From NCBI RefSeq assembly GCF_008801925.2, contig NZ_CP062803.1:2170001-2234000 (forward strand): a stretch of 64,000 nt of DNA, written 5' to 3'. The DNA comes from Cupriavidus basilensis (GTDB lineage Bacteria; Pseudomonadota; Gammaproteobacteria; Burkholderiales; Burkholderiaceae). The position numbers and the translations under genes are program-made. This document shows positions 60,948 to 64,000 of this stretch, piece after piece. A model generated the notes under the pieces. The model was not told the origin of the DNA. It worked only from the letters and a program-made list of their open reading frames with translations, and searched no databases. The stretch's first letter is position 1, and the number at the start of each line of letters is the position of its first letter.

Positions 60948-62378
60948 TCAGTAGCCAACGTACGCAGTCTTGGTCTGGGTGTAGAAATCCACCGCGTAGC
61001 TGCCCTGCTCGCGCGGGCCGTAGCTGGAAGCCTTGGTGCCCCCGAACGGCACGTGGTAATCCAGCCCGGCGGTGGGCAGGTTGATCATCGCCAGCCCGCT
61101 CTTGACGTTCAGGCGGAAGTGATTGGCATGGCGGTGGGACGTGGTGCAGATGCCGGCCGACAGGCCGTACTCCGTGTCGTTGGCCAGGGCCAGCGCCTCG
61201 TCGTAATCCTTGGCGCGAATGACGGCGGCAAACGGGCCAAACACTTCCTCGCGGTTGATGCGCATGCTGTTGGCGGTGCCGGTCATCAGCGCGGGGCGCA
61301 TGAAGAAGCCCGGCGTGTCGCCCTGCAGCAACTCGCCGCCCTCGACCAGCTCCGCACCCTCCTCGCGCCCGATGCGGATGTAGTCCTGCACCATGTCGAG
61401 CTGGCCCTGGTTGATCACCGGCCCGATATCCACGCCCGCAGCCAGCGCGTGCCCGATCTTCAGGCCGACCATGCGCTTGCGCAGCGCCTCGACGAAGCGA
61501 TCATGAATGCCGTCGGTGACGATCAGCCGGCTGGAAGCCGTGCAGCGCTGGCCGGCGGAGAAATAGGAACCGTTGACAGCGCACTCGACCGCCACGGCCA
61601 GGTCGGCATCATCGAGCACTACCAGCGGGTTCTTGCCGCCCATCTCAAGCTGGATGCGAACCATATTGGCGACCGCCGCTTGCGCCAGCGTGCGCCCCGT
61701 GCCCACGCTGCCGGTGAAACTGATGGCATCAACGCCCGCAACCAGTGCTTCGCCTGCCACCGAGCCGCGGCCGTTGATCAGGTTGGCCACGCCGGCCGGC
61801 AGGCCGTTGCGTTCCAGCACCTTGAACAGCTCCCAGGCCACGCCCGGCGTATCCTGCGAGGGCTTGAGTACCGCTGTGTTGCCGAAGGCCAGCGCCGGCG
61901 CGAGCTTCCAGGCAGCGATGGCGATCGGGAAATTCCACGGCGTGATCAGCCCGATCACGCCGATGGGCTCACGGCTGACCTGCACGCCGATATTGGGCCG
62001 CACCGACGGCAGGTTCTCGCCACCGTAGCGCACCACCTCGCCGGCGAAGAACTGGAAGATCTGGCTGGCGCGCAGCACCTCGCCGATGCCTTCCGCGCGG
62101 GTTTTTCCCGCCTCGCGCGAGACCAGCTCGCCCAGTTCCTCCTTGCGCGCGGCCAGCTCCAGCGAGGTCTTGAGCAGCAGGTCGCTGCGTACCTGCGTGG
62201 TGGTTGCCGCCCAGCCTGGCAGGGCCTGGCGTGCGGCCGCCACCGCCTGGCGCATCTGCGCGGCATCGGCCATGGCGAAGTCGCCAACGCTGTCGCGGGT
62301 GTCCGAGGGGTTGATGCTCTCGATCGCGCCTGACCCGGCGAGCCATTCGCCACCGATGAGGTTGGGCTTGATTGTCAT
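60948..62378 (-). CDS. NAD(P)-dependent aldehyde dehydrogenase
   Basis: This 476-residue ALDH-superfamily enzyme has TPWNFPIAIAAWKLAPALAFGN (about 146-167), cofactor motif FTGSVGTGRTLAQ (about 224-236), catalytic Glu in LEMGGKNP and nucleophile Cys in SAGQRCTASSRL (about 283). The group resembles 2-oxoglutarate-semialdehyde and succinate-semialdehyde dehydrogenases. It oxidises an aldehyde to an acid, and in this cluster could handle ring or side-chain semialdehydes. It diverges from the LysR gene across 198 bases. Confidence 0.93.
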   Translation of the reverse strand: MTIKPNLIGGEWLAGSGAIESINPSDTRDSVGDFAMADAAQMRQAVAAARQALPGWAATTTQVRSDLLLKTSLELAARKEELGELVSREAGKTRAEGIGEVLRASQIFQFFAGEVVRYGGENLPSVRPNIGVQVSREPIGVIGLITPWNFPIAIAAWKLAPALAFGNTAVLKPSQDTPGVAWELFKVLERNGLPAGVANLINGRGSVAGEALVAGVDAISFTGSVGTGRTLAQAAVANMVRIQLEMGGKNPLVVLDDADLAVAVECAVNGSYFSAGQRCTASSRLIVTDGIHDRFVEALRKRMVGLKIGHALAAGVDIGPVINQGQLDMVQDYIRIGREEGAELVEGGELLQGDTPGFFMRPALMTGTANSMRINREEVFGPFAAVIRAKDYDEALALANDTEYGLSAGICTTSHRHANHFRLNVKSGLAMINLPTAGLDYHVPFGGTKASSYGPREQGSYAVDFYTQTKTAYVGY

Positions 62379-62576
62379 ATGGTCTGTCTCCGATGAGCGC
62401 CCTGGAAGGCACGATGTGCCTGGCTAGGGGGCTTTCGCTATGGTGCTTAAGTGAGTGGTCATCATAGAATTCCATGCAAATCGTTGTCGAATGACAAAAA
62501 CTGATCGCAACATCACGCCCGGGCATGCATGCGGGCGCGCCGCAACAGCCCTAGCTTCCGTCGCCCCCGGACCCCC

Positions 62577-63509
62577 ATGGATATCCGCCAGATCCGCGCC
62601 TTTCTTGCCATCGCCGACACGGGCAGCGTGACCCGCGCCGCAGAATTGCTCCACGTCGTGCAGCCTGCGGTTTCGCGCCAGCTCAAGCTGCTGGAGGACG
62701 ATGTCGGTGCACCATTGTTCGAGCGGGACCGCCGCGGCATGCAGTTGACCGAGGCCGGCCACATCCTGATGGAGCGCGCCCGCCGTGCGCTGCGCGAGCT
62801 GGACGCGGCGCGCCTCGAGATCCGCCCTACGCCCGGCCTGATTTCCGGCATCGTGAACCTCGGGCTGCTGCCCAGCAGTTGCGAGTTGCTGACCGGCCCG
62901 CTGGTGGGTGCCCTGCAGGCGCAGTACCCGCATGTGCGGTTGTCGGTCTCGGTCGGCTATACCGATCACATGCTGCGCTGGCTGGAGAGCGGCGAGATCG
63001 ATGCGGCACTGCTCTACGACCCCACCGCCTCTCCGGCGCTGGAGGTGGAGCCACTGGTCGAGGAGTCCCTGAGCCTCGTGGGGCTGGCCGCGCTCGGCCT
63101 GCGCGATGAGGAACCCGTGCCGGTGCAAGCGCTGGGGAGCGCACCGCTGGTGCTGCCAAGCTCACCGCATCGCCTGCGCAACCTGGTTGAACACGCTTGC
63201 GCCGTGGCGGATGTGCCGATCACCGTGGTGGCCGAGACCAATGCGCTGAGCGTACAAAAGGCGCTAGTTACGCAAGGCTATGGGCTCAGCGTGATCCCGC
63301 GCGTCGCAGTGCACCACGAGATCGAGCGCGGCATCCTGAGCGCGGCACGCATCGACGGCCCCGACTTCCTGCGCCGGATCGTGCTGGCGCTGCCTACCAC
63401 GCGGCGTGTTCCTACCGCGGTGCGCTGCGCCACGACCGCCTTGCAGGTAGTGGTAAAGGACATTGCGCGCAGCGGCCATTGGCTGGGCGCGCGCTGGCTG
63501 GGCGACTGA
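62577..63509 (+). CDS. LysR-family transcriptional regulator
   Basis: This 310-residue protein has an N-terminal winged HTH (FLAIADTGSVTRAAELLHVVQPAVSRQLKLLEDDVGAPLFERDRRG, about residues 9-55). A two-lobed co-inducer domain follows (SGIVNLGLLPSS at 92-103, LPSSPHRLRNLVEHA). It is the NAC/CbbR-like type with 310 residues. I start at ATG 62577, preceded by a C-rich stretch with no good ribosome site; a longer frame opens at 62529. It is divergent from the aldehyde dehydrogenase operon and probably regulates it. Confidence 0.92.
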   Translation: MDIRQIRAFLAIADTGSVTRAAELLHVVQPAVSRQLKLLEDDVGAPLFERDRRGMQLTEAGHILMERARRALRELDAARLEIRPTPGLISGIVNLGLLPSSCELLTGPLVGALQAQYPHVRLSVSVGYTDHMLRWLESGEIDAALLYDPTASPALEVEPLVEESLSLVGLAALGLRDEEPVPVQALGSAPLVLPSSPHRLRNLVEHACAVADVPITVVAETNALSVQKALVTQGYGLSVIPRVAVHHEIERGILSAARIDGPDFLRRIVLALPTTRRVPTAVRCATTALQVVVKDIARSGHWLGARWLGD

Positions 63510-63571
63510 GCTGCACTTGGGGCGGCCCTTGCCGTAAAGCTTGCCTGCTCCTTGCCCACTCCAATCCGTTT

Positions 63572-63598
63572 ATAAACACATTATGCAAATGTGTTTAT
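63572..63598. promoter_or_regulatory. Perfect 11-bp inverted repeat before an MFS transporter gene
   Basis: ATAAACACATT and AATGTGTTTAT flank a 5-base spacer ATGCA. It contains the ACAC-N11-GTGT core at 63576-63594. It lies about 150 bases before the MFS ATG and 62 after the LysR stop, so it likely controls the MFS gene. Confidence 0.65.
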
Positions 63599-63747
63599 TT
63601 TAGTGCTACACTAGGCCAGCGCTGCAGCCTTGCGCGCCAACAGCGGTCCAGAGCCATTCATAGGTGCCGGAGGCAGCCGTGCAAGCGGCGCGGCCGGCTG
63701 CGCACGGGCCGTCCACTTCCATGGAATGTCCCCGGCCGCAGGATCCC

Positions 63748-64000
63748 ATGCCCTCCGCTCACCCCTCCGTGCTGCAGCCCCTGGGCCAGCCCGTTTTCCG
63801 CATGCTCTGGCTGGCCTGGCTGGCCGGCAATATGACGATGTGGATGAACGACGTTAGCGCCGCCTGGCTGATGGCCCAGCTCACCACCGGGCCGATGATG
63901 GTGGCGCTGGTGCAAGCCTGCGCTAGCCTCCCGCTGTTCCTCCTGGGACTGCCCAGCGGCGCCCTGGCCGACCTGCTCGACCGCAAGCGGCTCTATGCCT
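63748..64000 (+). CDS. MFS transporter (EntS/MFS_3 type), 3' end outside window
   Basis: The first 84 residues of an MFS protein are visible. After the start MPSAHPSVLQPLGQPVF come the first helix (FRMLWLAWLAGNMTMWMNDV) and part of the signature LPSGALADLLDRKRL. The sequence resembles MFS_3-type permeases such as EntS/YfiS. AGGATCCC lies before this ATG; an in-frame ATG at 63721 is also possible. It is downstream of LysR with a strong palindrome in between. Confidence 0.85.
   Translation, partial: MPSAHPSVLQPLGQPVFRMLWLAWLAGNMTMWMNDVSAAWLMAQLTTGPMMVALVQACASLPLFLLGLPSGALADLLDRKRLYA

Noticed and set aside
1..64000. CRISPR arrays, tRNA or rRNA genes, insertion sequences, prophage genes
   Set aside because: I looked for regularly spaced repeats, tRNA-like arms and transposase or integrase sequences and saw none. 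A covariance-model search was not possible here.

Overview
The window reads as chromosomal DNA from a GC-rich betaproteobacterium of the Burkholderiales. The Burkholderia/Cupriavidus-type porin, the DUF3739 filamentous haemagglutinin with its ECF/FecR surface-signalling genes, the strong GGAGAC-type ribosome sites and the dense mix of SDR, acyl-CoA dehydrogenase and regulator genes all fit. Cupriavidus or a close relative is my best guess for the genus, which is inference. I saw no rRNA, tRNA, CRISPR array, insertion sequence or prophage gene.

Left part (1-5.2 kb): the 3' end of a sensor histidine kinase, a trimeric porin, an AraC-type regulator, a short remnant of a cytochrome bd oxidase subunit I gene, a Dps-like ferritin, a degenerate stretch of about 670 bases, and an ECF sigma factor. 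This looks like a junction where genes have decayed.

Surface-signalling locus (5.2-20.3 kb, all minus strand): a possible 29-residue leader peptide, an STN/TonB-C periplasmic protein, an ECF sigma factor, a FecR anti-sigma factor and a 4096-residue secreted filamentous haemagglutinin (TpsA). The FecR and TpsA genes are each preceded by the same bipartite promoter with identical spacing. This is probably the target of the local ECF factor. No TpsB outer-membrane pore gene is present in the window. An orphan zinc-ribbon protein gene lies between this locus and the next.

Catabolic supercluster (about 21.6-63.5 kb): at least nine transcription units for oxidising a hydrophobic, probably polycyclic or terpenoid, carboxylic acid. 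It holds two paralogous P450s, a [2Fe-2S] and a [3Fe-4S]-type ferredoxin, a two-subunit Rieske dioxygenase, a type I extradiol dioxygenase, two FAH-family enzymes, two ACMSD-type amidohydrolases, five SDRs, a phytoene-desaturase-like flavoprotein and a CoA ligase. It also holds three acyl-CoA dehydrogenases, a 3-hydroxyacyl-CoA dehydrogenase, a thiolase, a LuxC/LuxE acyl-reduction pair, three MFS transporters (one cut by the window end), a solute-binding protein, and IclR, TetR (two), AraC and LysR regulators. Gene content parallels the diterpenoid (dit) clusters, but the LuxC/LuxE pair, the amidohydrolases and several unknown proteins are extra. Ferredoxin reductase, enoyl-CoA hydratase and an alpha/beta-fold C-C hydrolase were not seen and must be supplied from elsewhere.

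A family of AT-rich palindromes, core ACAC-N11-GTGT with 13-bp-spaced variants, lies in front of most of these units from 21.6 to 63.6 kb. It suggests one shared regulon.
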